This document shows, one piece after another, positions 52,545-62,300 of a stretch of 64,000 nucleotides of DNA. Position 1 is the stretch's first letter. Each line of letters opens with the position of its first letter. Below the pieces are notes generated by a model, which was not told the origin of the DNA, ran no database searches, and saw nothing but the letters and a program-made list of their open reading frames with translations. The stretch comes from Thalassobellus citreus (GTDB lineage Bacteria; Bacteroidota; Bacteroidia; Flavobacteriales; Flavobacteriaceae): assembly GCF_044385915.1 (NCBI RefSeq), contig NZ_JBISCC010000109.1, positions 1 through 64,000 on the forward strand, given 5' to 3'. Both the position numbers and the translations under genes were made by a program.

Positions 52545-54998
52545 ATGCAGTATTTTATAGATGTAATTATCCCTGTTCCGCTTAAAAAGCTATTTACTTA
52601 TGGTATAACAGCCTCTGAAGCTGAATTTTTAAAACAAGGAATGCGTGTTGCGGTACCTTTTGGGAAATCTAAAATATATACAGGCATTGTTTTTAGTATA
52701 CATAATGATGCACCAACGGCATACGAATCTAAAGATATTCAACAAATTTTAGATGAAACACCTATTGTAAATGCTAAGCAATTACAATTATGGCAGTGGA
52801 TAGCGAGTTATTACATGTGTACTTTGGGCGATGTTATGCGAGCTGCTTTACCAAGTGGTTTTATTTTAGAAAGTGAAACAATAGTTACTAAGAATAGTGT
52901 TAATATTATAGATGAGTCTGTTTTAAAAGATGATGAGTTTTTGGTTTATGAAGCTTTGCAACATCAGTCATCATTAAAAATTCATGATATATCTAATATT
53001 CTTGATAAAAAGAATGTGCTTCCTGTTATTAAGCGTTTGATAGAAAAAGAAGCAATTTCGGTTGAAGAAGAGGTGTATGAAAAATATAAACCTAAGTTGG
53101 TTAGGTATGTTAAATTACATTCTAATTTTTCTTCAGAAACAGCGCTTAAACAATTGTTAGATGATTTAAGTAGAGCGCCTAAGCAGAAACAGGTAGTTAT
53201 GACCTTGTTTTCTGTATCCGCAACAACAAAGAAACCTGTAAAAGTTTCCGATTTATCAACAGAAAGTAATGCATCTACATCCATTATAAAAACATTAATA
53301 GATAAAGGTGTTTTTGAAGAATATCATATTCAAACAGACCGTGTACAATATTCAGGAGACGATAATGAGGATACAAAACACCTTAATGCATATCAAGAAA
53401 CCGCATTAAAAGAAATAAAAGAATCTTTTAAAACTCATAATGTTTCGTTGTTGCATGGTGTTACTTCATCTGGTAAAACCGAAGTGTATGTAAAATTGAT
53501 AGAAGAAGTTTTAAGTACTGGTAAGCAAGTTTTGTATTTGTTACCAGAAATTGCGCTTACCACACAATTAGTCACTAGACTTCAAAATTATTTTGGAGAA
53601 CAAGTAGCGGTTTTTCATTCTAAATATTCAACGCATGAACGTGTTGAGGTTTGGAATAACGTTTTAGATCATTCCGCGAAAGCGAAAATAGTATTAGGCG
53701 CACGTTCTTCTATATTTTTACCTTTTGATAATTTAGGATTGATTATAGTAGACGAGGAACATGAACAATCCTTCAAGCAATTTGATCCAGCACCTCGTTA
53801 TCATGCTAGAGATACTGCGGTTGTATTAGCTTATATGCACGAAGCAAAAATTCTTTTAGGATCGGCAACACCTAGTTTAGAAAGTTATTTTAATGCCAAA
53901 CAAAATAAATATGGTTTTGTTGAATTAATGCATCGCTTTAATGATGTGTTAATGCCAGACATTGAATTGGTAGATATTAAAGAGAAACAGAAAAAAAAGC
54001 TCATGAAAGGGCATTTTAGTGATCGGCTTATTTTAGAAATGACTGAAACTTTAGCAGAAGGGCATCAAATTATATTGTTTCAAAACAGACGCGGGTTTTC
54101 TCCTATAGTAGAGTGTAATACGTGTGGCTTGTCTCCGCAGTGTCCTAATTGTGATGTGAGTTTAACCTATCATCAATACAGGCATCAATTGCGTTGTCAT
54201 TATTGTGGGTATGTAGAAGCGATGTTAAAAACGTGTAAAGCTTGCGGAAGTAGTGAAATAGATAGTAAAGGTTTTGGCACCGAGCAAATAGAAGCAGAGG
54301 TAAAATTGTTGTTCCCAGAACATAATGTTGCAAGAATGGATTTAGATACCACACGTGGAAAATATGGTTACGAAAAAATTATTACAGCATTAGAGCAGCA
54401 AGAGATTGATATTTTGGTTGGAACACAAATGCTTACCAAAGGCTTAGATTTTAGAAATGTGAAGCTTGTTGGTATTATGAATGCCGATAATATGTTGAAC
54501 TTTCCTGATTTTAGAGCACACGAACGAAGTTTTCAACTCATGTTGCAAGTTGCGGGTAGGGCAGGACGTACCGAAGAACGCGGTAAGGTTTTAATACAAA
54601 CGTATAATCCGTATCATAATATATTACAGCAAGTATCTACCAATAATTATGTAGATATGTTTAACGAGCAAATGAATGATCGTTATAACTTTAAATATCC
54701 CCCAATTTACAAACAGATAAAAATTACTTTAAAACATAAAGACTATAATAGGGTAGAAACGGCTTCTATTTGGTTTGCTAAATCGTTGCGACAGGTTTTT
54801 GGAGATTTGGTTTTAGGACCAGAGTCGCCACCTGTAGCCAGAATTAGAAATCAGTTTCATAAAAACATATTGGTAAAGATTCCTAAAAAGCAATCTTTAT
54901 CAAAAACAAAAGAAGCTATCGTTAAAATAAACAACAGCTTCTTTAGTGTAAAAGATTTTCGGTCAGTTAAAGTAATTTTAAATGTCGATAACTTCTAG
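52545..54998 (+). CDS. priA: Primosomal replication restart helicase PriA
   Basis: An 817-residue 3'-5' DNA helicase that reloads the replisome at stalled forks. The N-terminal 3'-end-binding domain begins FIDVIIPVPLKKLFTYGI. Walker A is LLHGVTSSGKTEVYVKLIEE near residue 305 and the DEAH-type box is IIVDEEHEQSFKQ near 402. Eight cysteines for two zinc ions lie in CNTCGLSPQCPNCDVSLTY and CHYCGYVEAMLKTCKACGSS (about 525-570). Helicase motifs V and VI appear in ILVGTQMLTKGLDFRNVKLV and LQVAGRAGRTEERG. Length is longer than the enterobacterial 732, as usual in this phylum. It is the last gene of the nadC-yihY-priA run. Confidence 0.97.
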   Translation: MQYFIDVIIPVPLKKLFTYGITASEAEFLKQGMRVAVPFGKSKIYTGIVFSIHNDAPTAYESKDIQQILDETPIVNAKQLQLWQWIASYYMCTLGDVMRAALPSGFILESETIVTKNSVNIIDESVLKDDEFLVYEALQHQSSLKIHDISNILDKKNVLPVIKRLIEKEAISVEEEVYEKYKPKLVRYVKLHSNFSSETALKQLLDDLSRAPKQKQVVMTLFSVSATTKKPVKVSDLSTESNASTSIIKTLIDKGVFEEYHIQTDRVQYSGDDNEDTKHLNAYQETALKEIKESFKTHNVSLLHGVTSSGKTEVYVKLIEEVLSTGKQVLYLLPEIALTTQLVTRLQNYFGEQVAVFHSKYSTHERVEVWNNVLDHSAKAKIVLGARSSIFLPFDNLGLIIVDEEHEQSFKQFDPAPRYHARDTAVVLAYMHEAKILLGSATPSLESYFNAKQNKYGFVELMHRFNDVLMPDIELVDIKEKQKKKLMKGHFSDRLILEMTETLAEGHQIILFQNRRGFSPIVECNTCGLSPQCPNCDVSLTYHQYRHQLRCHYCGYVEAMLKTCKACGSSEIDSKGFGTEQIEAEVKLLFPEHNVARMDLDTTRGKYGYEKIITALEQQEIDILVGTQMLTKGLDFRNVKLVGIMNADNMLNFPDFRAHERSFQLMLQVAGRAGRTEERGKVLIQTYNPYHNILQQVSTNNYVDMFNEQMNDRYNFKYPPIYKQIKITLKHKDYNRVETASIWFAKSLRQVFGDLVLGPESPPVARIRNQFHKNILVKIPKKQSLSKTKEAIVKINNSFFSVKDFRSVKVILNVDNF

Positions 54999-55071
54999 TG
55001 AAATAGAAATTTATTCAATTTCGTAATTGAACTAGTCCTTGTAAAAATCGGGATCTTATCAAGTATAAGAG

Positions 55072-55092
55072 AAACTGAAACAAGTTCAGTTT
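55072..55092. terminator. Possible weak terminator between priA and the LytTR gene
   Basis: Perfect 8-bp stem AAACTGAA/TTCAGTTT with a five-base loop, between two converging genes. The T tracts are poor, so this is tentative. A second small palindrome (TTCAATT-TCGT-AATTGAA) lies at 55014-55031. Confidence 0.4.
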
Positions 55093-55107
55093 AATAAAGC
55101 TAAGCTT

Positions 55108-55803
55108 CTAAATATTATTTAAAGCATCAACTAGTTGGGTTTTCTTATTTCTACTCAAAGGAATTTCATAAGTACCAACTTCAACATTTTTACTATTAAA
55201 CCTGTCAATTTTATCAAGGTTTACAATATAAGATTTGTGGATTCTTAAAAACTTGCCTTCAGGTAATTCAGCTTCAAAAGATTTCATAGTAGATAAAACT
55301 ACTAAGCTATTTTCTTCGGTTACTAATTTTACATAATCGCCAAGTGCTTCAATCCATTTAATATCTTTAATGTAAACTTTACGTTTTTTAAGATTACTTT
55401 TTACAAAAATATGTTCACCTTCTTCTTCGTTAAAGTCTAAAGTCAATTTGTGTTGTTCTAAAGCTTTGTCTACAGAGGTATTGAAACGTTCTCTTGTAAT
55501 TGGTTTGTGTAAGTAATCGGTAGCATCGTAATTAAATGCTTTAAAAGCATATTCGGTTTTACCGGTTACAAAAATAATTTGGGGTTTGTTGTTTAATACG
55601 TCTAAAAGTTCAAATCCATTTAGCACTGGCATTTCAATGTCTAAAAAAATTAAATCAACTTGATGCGTATTTAAACCATTCTTTGTTTCTATAGCACTAC
55701 TATACTCAGCTATTAAGTTAAGAGATGGGTGGTTCTCCACAAGCTTAACAATAGAGAGACGTTGTATTGCTGAATCGTCTACTACTACACAGTTTAAAGT
55801 CAT
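55108..55803 (-). CDS. LytTR-family two-component response regulator
   Basis: A 231-residue response regulator. I start at MTLNCVVVDDSAIQRL, 42 bases inside the longest frame, because receiver domains begin this way. Receiver domain about 1-120: acidic pair VVVDDS, phosphoacceptor aspartate in LIFLDIEMPVLNG near residue 55, the IIFVTGKTEYAFKAF switch region and the lysine in DYLHKPI. The LytTR DNA-binding domain (about 135-230) shows IKWIEALGDYVKLVTEE and FLRIHKSYIVNLDKIDRF. In Bacteroidota such regulators are normally driven by a membrane histidine kinase of the LytS/YehU type; none is encoded next to it. The target genes are unknown. Confidence 0.95.
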   Translation of the reverse strand: MTLNCVVVDDSAIQRLSIVKLVENHPSLNLIAEYSSAIETKNGLNTHQVDLIFLDIEMPVLNGFELLDVLNNKPQIIFVTGKTEYAFKAFNYDATDYLHKPITRERFNTSVDKALEQHKLTLDFNEEEGEHIFVKSNLKKRKVYIKDIKWIEALGDYVKLVTEENSLVVLSTMKSFEAELPEGKFLRIHKSYIVNLDKIDRFNSKNVEVGTYEIPLSRNKKTQLVDALNNI

Positions 55804-56021
55804 AACATTTATATTATTTCGGTTAAGATATCGACAATAGTACAAAAAATTCGGCTAAAAACCAAAAATCATCGTTTAAATGCATTAATTAACAAAATTT
55901 TAACACATGTAAATGGTTTGTATAACAAGTCAAATATATTGTTTAACTATATATATTGATAATTATTTTATTATAAAATATTAACAATGTGAAATGGATA
56001 AAAATTAAGGTGAATATATTG

Positions 56022-56052
56022 TTGTTTTATATATATGTATTTGCTACTTTTG
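56022..56052 (+). promoter_or_regulatory. Promoter of the rpsF-rpsR-rplI operon
   Basis: TTG (56022-56024), 20 bases, then TACTTTTG (56045-56052), followed by C. This is the best match in the window to the Bacteroidota consensus, 31 bases before the rpsF start. The rest of the 280-base spacer upstream is AT-rich with nothing else recognised. Confidence 0.75.
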
Positions 56053-56083
56053 CACCCAATTTTTAACAATAAACACGATTTTT

Positions 56084-56422
56084 ATGAATCATTATGAAAC
56101 TGTTTTCATCTTAAATCCCGTTTTATCTGAAGATCAGATAAAGGAAACAGTAAAGAAATACGAAGATTTTCTTGTTTCTAACGGCGCTAAGATGGTATCA
56201 AAAGAGGATTGGGGACTAAAAAAGTTAGCTTACCCTATTCAAAACAAAAAAAGTGGTTTTTACCATTTATTTGAGTACACTGTACCTGGAGATGTAATTA
56301 ACCAATTAGAAGTAGAGTTTAAACGTGATGAGCGTTTTATGCGTTATTTAACAGTATCGTTAGATAAGCATGCTATTTCATGGGCAGAGAGAAGAAGAGT
56401 TAAACTTAAACAAAAAGCTTAA
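56084..56422 (+). CDS. rpsF: 30S ribosomal protein S6
   Basis: A 112-residue small-subunit protein that binds 16S rRNA together with S18. The family pattern is complete: HYETVFILNPVLSEDQIKE at the start, WGLKKLAYPIQNKKSGFYHLFEY in the middle, and RRDERFMRYLTV-like FKRDERFMRYLTVSLD near the end. Length is normal for the phylum (no long acidic tail). It heads the rpsF-rpsR-rplI operon, two bases before rpsR, with a clear promoter just upstream. No ssb gene intervenes, as is typical of Bacteroidota and unlike Bacillus. Confidence 0.98.
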   Translation: MNHYETVFILNPVLSEDQIKETVKKYEDFLVSNGAKMVSKEDWGLKKLAYPIQNKKSGFYHLFEYTVPGDVINQLEVEFKRDERFMRYLTVSLDKHAISWAERRRVKLKQKA

Positions 56423-56424
56423 TT

Positions 56425-56721
56425 ATGTCATCAATAGAACAACAATCTAAAGGAAAAAAAGACGGAGAAATTAGATATTTAACTCCGCTTAACATCGATA
56501 CTAATAAGGCTAAGAAATATTGTATGTTTCAAAAGTCTGGAATCAAGTATGTTGATTACAAAGATCCAGATTTTTTAATGCGCTTTATAAACGAGCAAGG
56601 TAAAATTTTACCAAGACGTTTAACAGGTACATCATTAAAGTATCAAAGAAAAGTTGCTGTTGCTGTAAAAAGAGCACGTCACTTAGCTTTAATGCCTTAT
56701 GTAGCAGATTTATTAAAATAA
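56425..56721 (+). CDS. rpsR: 30S ribosomal protein S18
   Basis: A 98-residue S18 with the RNA-binding core KYCMFQKSGIKYVDYKDPDF, ILPRRLTGTSLKYQRKVAVA and KRARHLALMPYVADLLK. It is longer at the N-terminus than the enterobacterial 75-residue protein because of a polar extension (SSIEQQSKGKKDGEIRYLT), which is normal for Bacteroidota. One cysteine remains in the first strand, so this is not a zinc form with four cysteines. It is the partner of S6, encoded immediately upstream, and 13 bases before rplI. Confidence 0.98.
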   Translation: MSSIEQQSKGKKDGEIRYLTPLNIDTNKAKKYCMFQKSGIKYVDYKDPDFLMRFINEQGKILPRRLTGTSLKYQRKVAVAVKRARHLALMPYVADLLK

Positions 56722-56734
56722 AATACCGATAACA

Positions 56735-57181
56735 ATGGAACTTATATTAAAACAAGACGTTGAAAATTTAGGATTTAAAGACGATGTTGTAACAGTTAAG
56801 AACGGTTATGGTAGAAACTTTTTAATTCCTCAAGGACAAGCTATATTAGCTACAGTGTCTGCTAAGAAAGTATTAGCAGAAAACTTAAAGCAAAGAGCTT
56901 TTAAAGAAAAGAAAATAGTTGATGATGCTAACAAGATTGCTGAAGCTTTAAAAGCATTAGAAATTAAGATAGCTGCTAAAGTAGGTGCAGGAGACAAATT
57001 ATTTGGTTCTGTAAACAACATTGATGTTGCTGCCGCTTTAGAAAAAGAAGGTCAAGCTATTGATAAAAAATTCATCACAGTTACAACTGTTAAACGTTTA
57101 GGTAAATATACTGCCGTAGTACGTTTACACAGATCTGTATCTGTAGATTTAGAATTTGAGGTTATTGCACAAGCAAGCTAA
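56735..57181 (+). CDS. rplI: 50S ribosomal protein L9
   Basis: A 148-residue large-subunit protein. The N-terminal rRNA-binding domain shows MELILKQDVENLGFKDDVV and VKNGYGRNFLIPQGQAILA; a long connecting helix (about 45-75) follows, then the C-terminal domain with VGAGDKLFGSVNNIDVAAAL. Length is standard. It is the last gene of the operon, and a terminator lies 19 bases after its stop. Confidence 0.98.
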   Translation: MELILKQDVENLGFKDDVVTVKNGYGRNFLIPQGQAILATVSAKKVLAENLKQRAFKEKKIVDDANKIAEALKALEIKIAAKVGAGDKLFGSVNNIDVAAALEKEGQAIDKKFITVTTVKRLGKYTAVVRLHRSVSVDLEFEVIAQAS

Positions 57182-57199
57182 TATCAAATATTTTAGTAT

Positions 57200-57229
57200 A
57201 AAAGCCTCAACTTAGTTGGGGCTTTTTTT
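57200..57229 (+). terminator. Intrinsic terminator after rplI
   Basis: Stem AAAGCCTCAAC/GTTGGGGCTTT with one wobble pair and a tiny loop, followed by TTTTTTT. It ends the ribosomal-protein operon. Confidence 0.88.
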
Positions 57230-57279
57230 ATTAAATTTATACGGTTTCTGTTTTTACGGAAATGTAAATCAAATTTTTA

Positions 57280-57747
57280 ATGAAATATAGTAGACTTACA
57301 AAAGAACAATTTGAAGAATTGCACCAAGAGTTTATAAACTTTTTGGCAACACAATCTATAACTGCTGATGAGTGGGCTAACTTAAAAGAAAATAAACCAG
57401 AAATGGCTGAAATGGAACTCGACGTTTTTAGCGATTTAATTTGGGAAGGTGCATTAAATAAAGCAGAATATTTAGAACATTTTGCACCAAAACACATGTA
57501 TTTATTTCGTTTAGGTGAAGAAAAAATGAATGCTATTGTTGTAAACGTAAAAAATGACATAGATATTACTACAAATGAAGGTTATAATTGGTTACGTGAA
57601 AATTTGATGGATGATAGTGTTGAGTTTTTACAAGCCGATAAAGATTATACCGATGATAAAAATTTAGATAAATTTAAAATGATTGAACAAGGCGCTGTAA
57701 TTACTAAAGGCGAATTGTTTAACTATTTTAATAAGTTGATAAATTAA
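57280..57747 (+). CDS. Bacteroidota-specific small protein (DUF6495-like)
   Basis: A 155-residue acidic cytoplasmic protein without signal peptide or membrane helix. The opening MKYSRLTKEQFEELHQEFIN, the tryptophan-rich SITADEWANLKENKPEMAE and EHFAPKHMYLFRLGEEKM are, from memory, the pattern of the family named DUF6495, found only in Bacteroidota. Its function is unknown. It lies between the rplI terminator and the hisS leader; the closest neighbours are translation genes, which is only weak evidence for a related role. The start ATG is preceded by an A/T-rich stretch as in the surrounding genes. Confidence 0.85.
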   Translation: MKYSRLTKEQFEELHQEFINFLATQSITADEWANLKENKPEMAEMELDVFSDLIWEGALNKAEYLEHFAPKHMYLFRLGEEKMNAIVVNVKNDIDITTNEGYNWLRENLMDDSVEFLQADKDYTDDKNLDKFKMIEQGAVITKGELFNYFNKLIN

Positions 57748-57752
57748 ATTTT

Positions 57753-57779
57753 GTCATTCCTGTAAAGGCAGGAATCTAT
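57753..57779. repeat. 27-bp dispersed repeat, copy 2
   Basis: 22 of 27 bases match 28195-28221. It forms a small hairpin (ATTCCTG ... CAGGAAT) between the DUF6495-like gene and hisS. Confidence 0.6.
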
Positions 57780-57794
57780 TTCAATTAAAACTAT

Positions 57795-57802
57795 TATTTT
57801 TG
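57795..57802 (+). promoter_or_regulatory. Candidate -7 box for hisS
   Basis: TATTTTTG fits TAnnTTTG, leaving a leader of about 85 bases. The only TTG upstream is too far away. Confidence 0.4.
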
Positions 57803-57875
57803 TCTTTCCTCTTCATACTATAACAAAGGAGTTAGTGTGATGTGGATATATTCATAACAATTCATTAAAAAGATA

Positions 57876-57889
57876 CCCGTTTTCACGGG
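57876..57889 (+). other. Hairpin just before the hisS start
   Basis: CCCGT-TTTC-ACGGG forms a 5-bp GC-rich stem whose base is six bases from the hisS ATG. In the mRNA it would sit where a ribosome binds and could lower translation. Confidence 0.5.
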
Positions 57890-57895
57890 CATATT

Positions 57896-59266
57896 ATGGC
57901 TCAAAAACCAAGCATCCCTAAAGGAACCAGAGATTTTAACCCAGAACAGGTAGCAAAACGTAATTATATATTTAATACCATTCGTGGTGCTTTTCAAACT
58001 TACGGATTTCAACCTATTGAAACACCAAGTTTTGAGAATTCAGATACGTTGATGGGGAAATATGGTGATGAAGGTGATCGTTTGATTTTTAAAATTTTGA
58101 ATTCTGGTGATTATTTAGCTAAATCAAATGAAGAGGCTTATAATAAAAAAGATTCAACTAAGTTAACCTCAAGTATTTCTGAGAAGGCCTTACGTTACGA
58201 TTTAACAGTACCATTTGCACGTTACGTAGTACAACACCAAAACGAAATAGAATTTCCTTTTAAGCGTTACCAAATACAACCTGTTTGGAGAGCCGACAGG
58301 CCTCAGAAAGGACGTTTTAGAGAGTTTTTTCAATGTGATGCTGATGTAGTTGGGAGTAAATCATTATGGCAAGAGGTAGAGTTTATACAGTTGTATGATA
58401 CGGTGTTTTCTGCTTTAAAATTAGAAGGTGTTACTATAAAAATTAATAATAGAAAAATTTTATCTGGGATTGCTGAAGTTATTGGAGCAAGTGAAAAATT
58501 AATCGATTTTACAGTCACTTTAGATAAACTAGATAAAATAGGTGAGGAGAAGGTAAAAGAAGAAATGCTTAGTAAAGGTATTTCGGAAGCTGGGATCTCT
58601 AAACTTCAACCATTATTTACATTATCTGGTTCTTTTGAATCTCAAATAGAAAGTTTAAAAGGTATTTTGTCTTCTTCTGAAGAAGGGCAAAAAGGTATTG
58701 AAGAATTAGCTTTTATAAATACAGCTATTAAAGAATTAGGTTTAACAACAGCAGCATTACAATTAGATGTAACGCTTGCACGTGGTTTAAACTACTATAC
58801 AGGAGCTATTTTTGAAGTATCAGCACCAAGTACCGTTAAGATAGGATCTATTGGAGGCGGTGGTCGTTATGACGATTTAACCGGTATTTTCGGTATGAAA
58901 GATGTTAGTGGTGTTGGTATTAGCTTTGGTTTAGATCGTATTTATTTAGTTCTTGAAGAATTAGGATTGTTTCCAGAAACAGTTGCTAAAAATATTGAGG
59001 TGCTATTTATTAATTTTGGAGACAAAGAAGCTTTGTTCAGTTTGAAAGCCATAAAGCAATTAAGACAGCAAGGTGTTAATGCCGAATTATATCCAGATGC
59101 TGCAAAAATGAAAAAACAAATGAATCATGCAAATAAGCGTGCTATTCCTTTTGTTGTTTTGGTAGGTGACCAAGAAATAGAATCTAATACCTATACGTTG
59201 AAAAATATGGTTTCAGGAGAGCAGCTTAAATTATCTTTAGAAGCTTTGCCTAATCATATAAAATAA
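57896..59266 (+). CDS. hisS: Histidyl-tRNA synthetase
   Basis: A 456-residue class II aminoacyl-tRNA synthetase charging histidine onto tRNA-His. Motif 1 lies in the early PKGTRDFNPEQVAKRNYIF and GFQPIETPSFENSDTL region, motif 2 is FKRYQIQPVWRADRPQKGRF near residue 125-145, the histidine-binding blocks are ARGLNYYTGAIFEV near 300 and GGGGRYDDLTGIFG, and motif 3 is GVGISFGLDRIYLVLEE near 345. The anticodon-binding domain is the last 95 residues. Length fits the Bacteroidota form. It is monocistronic, with a repeat and a small hairpin in its leader. Confidence 0.98.
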   Translation: MAQKPSIPKGTRDFNPEQVAKRNYIFNTIRGAFQTYGFQPIETPSFENSDTLMGKYGDEGDRLIFKILNSGDYLAKSNEEAYNKKDSTKLTSSISEKALRYDLTVPFARYVVQHQNEIEFPFKRYQIQPVWRADRPQKGRFREFFQCDADVVGSKSLWQEVEFIQLYDTVFSALKLEGVTIKINNRKILSGIAEVIGASEKLIDFTVTLDKLDKIGEEKVKEEMLSKGISEAGISKLQPLFTLSGSFESQIESLKGILSSSEEGQKGIEELAFINTAIKELGLTTAALQLDVTLARGLNYYTGAIFEVSAPSTVKIGSIGGGGRYDDLTGIFGMKDVSGVGISFGLDRIYLVLEELGLFPETVAKNIEVLFINFGDKEALFSLKAIKQLRQQGVNAELYPDAAKMKKQMNHANKRAIPFVVLVGDQEIESNTYTLKNMVSGEQLKLSLEALPNHIK

Positions 59267-59294
59267 AAAAGTCCCGAACGTCAATTCAGGACTT
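59262..59294 (-). terminator. Terminator for the large T9SS protein gene (minus strand)
   Basis: On the minus strand AAGTCCTGAA pairs with TTCGGGACTT (one mismatch) and is followed by TTTTTTATTTT. It overlaps the last bases of hisS. Confidence 0.7.
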
Positions 59295-59363
59295 GAAGTA
59301 AAATTAAGTTTAATCGTAGATTTGGGTGACTAACTTCAAATTTTTAATAAAGAACTTAACTTA

Positions 59364-62300
59364 CTATTTTATTAATACTTTTTTGGATAGTTTACCATAT
59401 TCTGTTTTTATTTCTATAATATAAGCACCTGTTTTTATTTGGTTTGTTTTGTATTCTATATAGTTTTTAGCAGTATTCGTGTTAAATTTGAATAATGATT
59501 GCCCTAGGATATTAAACATTTCAATAGATTCTAATGTATTAGAATTTGGGTTTTGAATAATAATACGTTTCTTTTCATTTGAATAGAAAGCTTCAATTTT
59601 ATTAGTAGATTGTTTTTCTGATGAAAGTACTTGTGCTTTAGAAAAAGTGATTTCAAAACGATTTAAATATTCACCTGCACTTAAATAGATATCATATTTA
59701 TTTTCTTTAAGATTATGATGCACATCAAGTTCTTTATCATGAATAAATATTTTTAAATCATCAGAAATATTTTTAAAATCGTCTAGGACTATGCTGTTTA
59801 TACCATCATTTTTGGTGTGAATTCCAATGGGTAATATAGTTGTTTCATTTATTTCGTTAACACCTTGAATCGTATATTTTTTATCATTTAGTATCCAATA
59901 CATATCGTCTACTTGTGTGTCTATGTATGGAGCATCGTAACCCCAGTCATATCCTGATGTAGCAGAAGAATCAGCCGTAATTAAAAGTTGTCTTCGAATA
60001 GTATTGATAGAATTAAAACCTATTCGAAGTTTCGTTCTAGTATCTGTATTTTGTTTGTAACTTGATGTTTTATTTTGTTTAGTGTTTTCAGATTTAGCAA
60101 AAACAGAATTTATACCGTCTTCTATTTGAAAAACACGCTGACTATTATTAAATTGTATAGTACCACCATTTTCTGCTGTTACAAAGAATCCTTGAGCTAC
60201 TGGTATGTAGCGACCAGGTGTTTTTGTTGGTGTTCCTCCTGTACCTACATCTGGGTCGTTTGTACCTTTTGCAGCAGCAGGTACACCTCCAGATAGTGAA
60301 TAAGTTGCGTAACCTCCTTGATATTCTCTTAAAATATGAGAGCCACCTCCCCAATGTTCCCAAAAATAAAGAGTCCCATTTATGTTAGCACCTACATCTG
60401 TTCCTGTAATAGTAGGACCATTATCAGTAATAAACTTATGAGCGTCAATAGCAGACGGGTAGGGGTTTCCAACTAGGTAATCGTTTCCTGCGCTAATAGT
60501 TAAATTAATATCGCCGTTATTTGGTTTTCCTTCAAGTACGTAATTTTGAGGTGTTGAAATAGAACCGGTACCAGGACCTTTCATAGTGAAACCTTCTCCA
60601 ATTTGCATAGTTCCTGTGCTTCGAACATGTTGCCATTTAGAATAGTTGTCGCTTTGTTGGTTGCTAAATTTCCAAATCCAATAATCAGATACTGCAACAG
60701 GAGATGCTGTTCCATTATAACCCGAGGTTAAAAAGCCAACATTTGTAAATATATCTGGGAGTTTATAACTATTGTTGTTTGTTGAGTTATTAGAAAAACC
60801 AACTGGAGATGACCAATAGTTGTACGTATAAGTATCGGCAGTTCCTTGTTGATCTTTCTCTAAAGTACCTGAACTTGTAGGTTCTAGGCTGCTTTCTATA
60901 TTTTGAACTAATTGAGATTCTCCTTGTAAATCTATTTTTCCATCTAATTTTATATACCAAGAATTAAATAATTCAGAATCGCCATTAATTTCTAATGTGT
61001 TACCGCTATCAATAATTAAACCTGTAGTTGAATGACTTGTATTTGTTTGTAAATTACCTTTTATATATACTATAGCACAATCTGGATGTGAACTATCAAT
61101 ATCCCATATATTGCCTTCAAGCCAATTACTAGAATCTGACCAATTACCAGAACAAGATTCGGTTGTTACATATGGTAAAGGAGCAGTTTGGGTATCTATT
61201 ATTTTTGTGTTAAAAATTTTAGTTCCAGAGCCAACATCAATGCTCGGTGTTGATAAATCATCAATGATATCATCTTTGTATGTATCCATTCTGTAATAAC
61301 GTATTAAATGAGACCAATTTAAAGGCGTAGATGTGTTAGTGATTTCGTTAAAATCAGTAATGTCTTTAGGAATAATACTTCCACGAATTACACCAGCATT
61401 ATCTTCTATTTCTTGATGTACTATTTTGTGTAATTCATTTTTAGTAAGAGCTTTATTGAAAAGGCGAACTTCATCAATATAGCCTTTGAAGTAGTTGCTA
61501 TTTGTATCTGGTTTTCTGCCAATTGTAAAGCTTGAAGTATCACTGTTAAAAGCACCACTACTAGTAGATGCCGAAGCAACTTCAACTCCATTTATATAGA
61601 GTTCAAAATCTCCAGTTGCACAATCACAACTATATGAAGTAGCAACATGTATCCATTGGTTTGTTGTTAAAGCAGAACTGCTTGTTAGGGTATTACCATC
61701 CGCATAAGCTGTAATGGTTTTATCTGAATTAAGTTGTAAATAAAACACATCTTGTCCAACAATTATTTGTGAACCAGAAGTTGTAGGGTCAATTTTAATC
61801 CATGCCATTATGGTAGACTCGGTCCATTCATTAATAATGGTGTTTTCAGAAGCGTAATCATTTCTACCATCAAAATATAGTTGTAGTTTTTGATTGATAT
61901 CTCTTGGTGAGCCAAAAACCGCATCATTTGTATCAAATAAATCTAAAATACCGTCATTATCACTATCATTTGTGTCATCAATAATACCATCATTATTTGC
62001 GTCTAAACTAGCATATAAAGTATGAGAAATATCGTTAGTTGATCCATCTGATGTTGTGTCTAAATAATCTGGAGTGCCATCGTTATCTGTGTCTGCAACA
62101 TAATACTCCCATCCAGTACCTATTGATCCTTGATTAGAATTCCCATAAGCTGTAGCCATAGTACTTCCATTAAAAAAATCATATAAATCTAATATTCCAT
62201 CAGTATAATATTCTAAGGTTCCATCAGAATCTATATCAGTTTCTCTTACTGCATCAGTGTCAAGTCCATCACCAACACCATCACCTGTAATGTCTCCATC

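Noticed and set aside
57827..57857. Leader peptide MWIYS for hisS attenuation
   Set aside because: It has a good AGGAG spacing but no histidine codons and no alternative stem pair around it; likely chance.
60075..60363. Cysteine- and arginine-rich frames inside the giant T9SS gene
   Set aside because: Out-of-frame shadows of the glycine-rich and serine-rich coding sequence; the main frame is continuous through the region.
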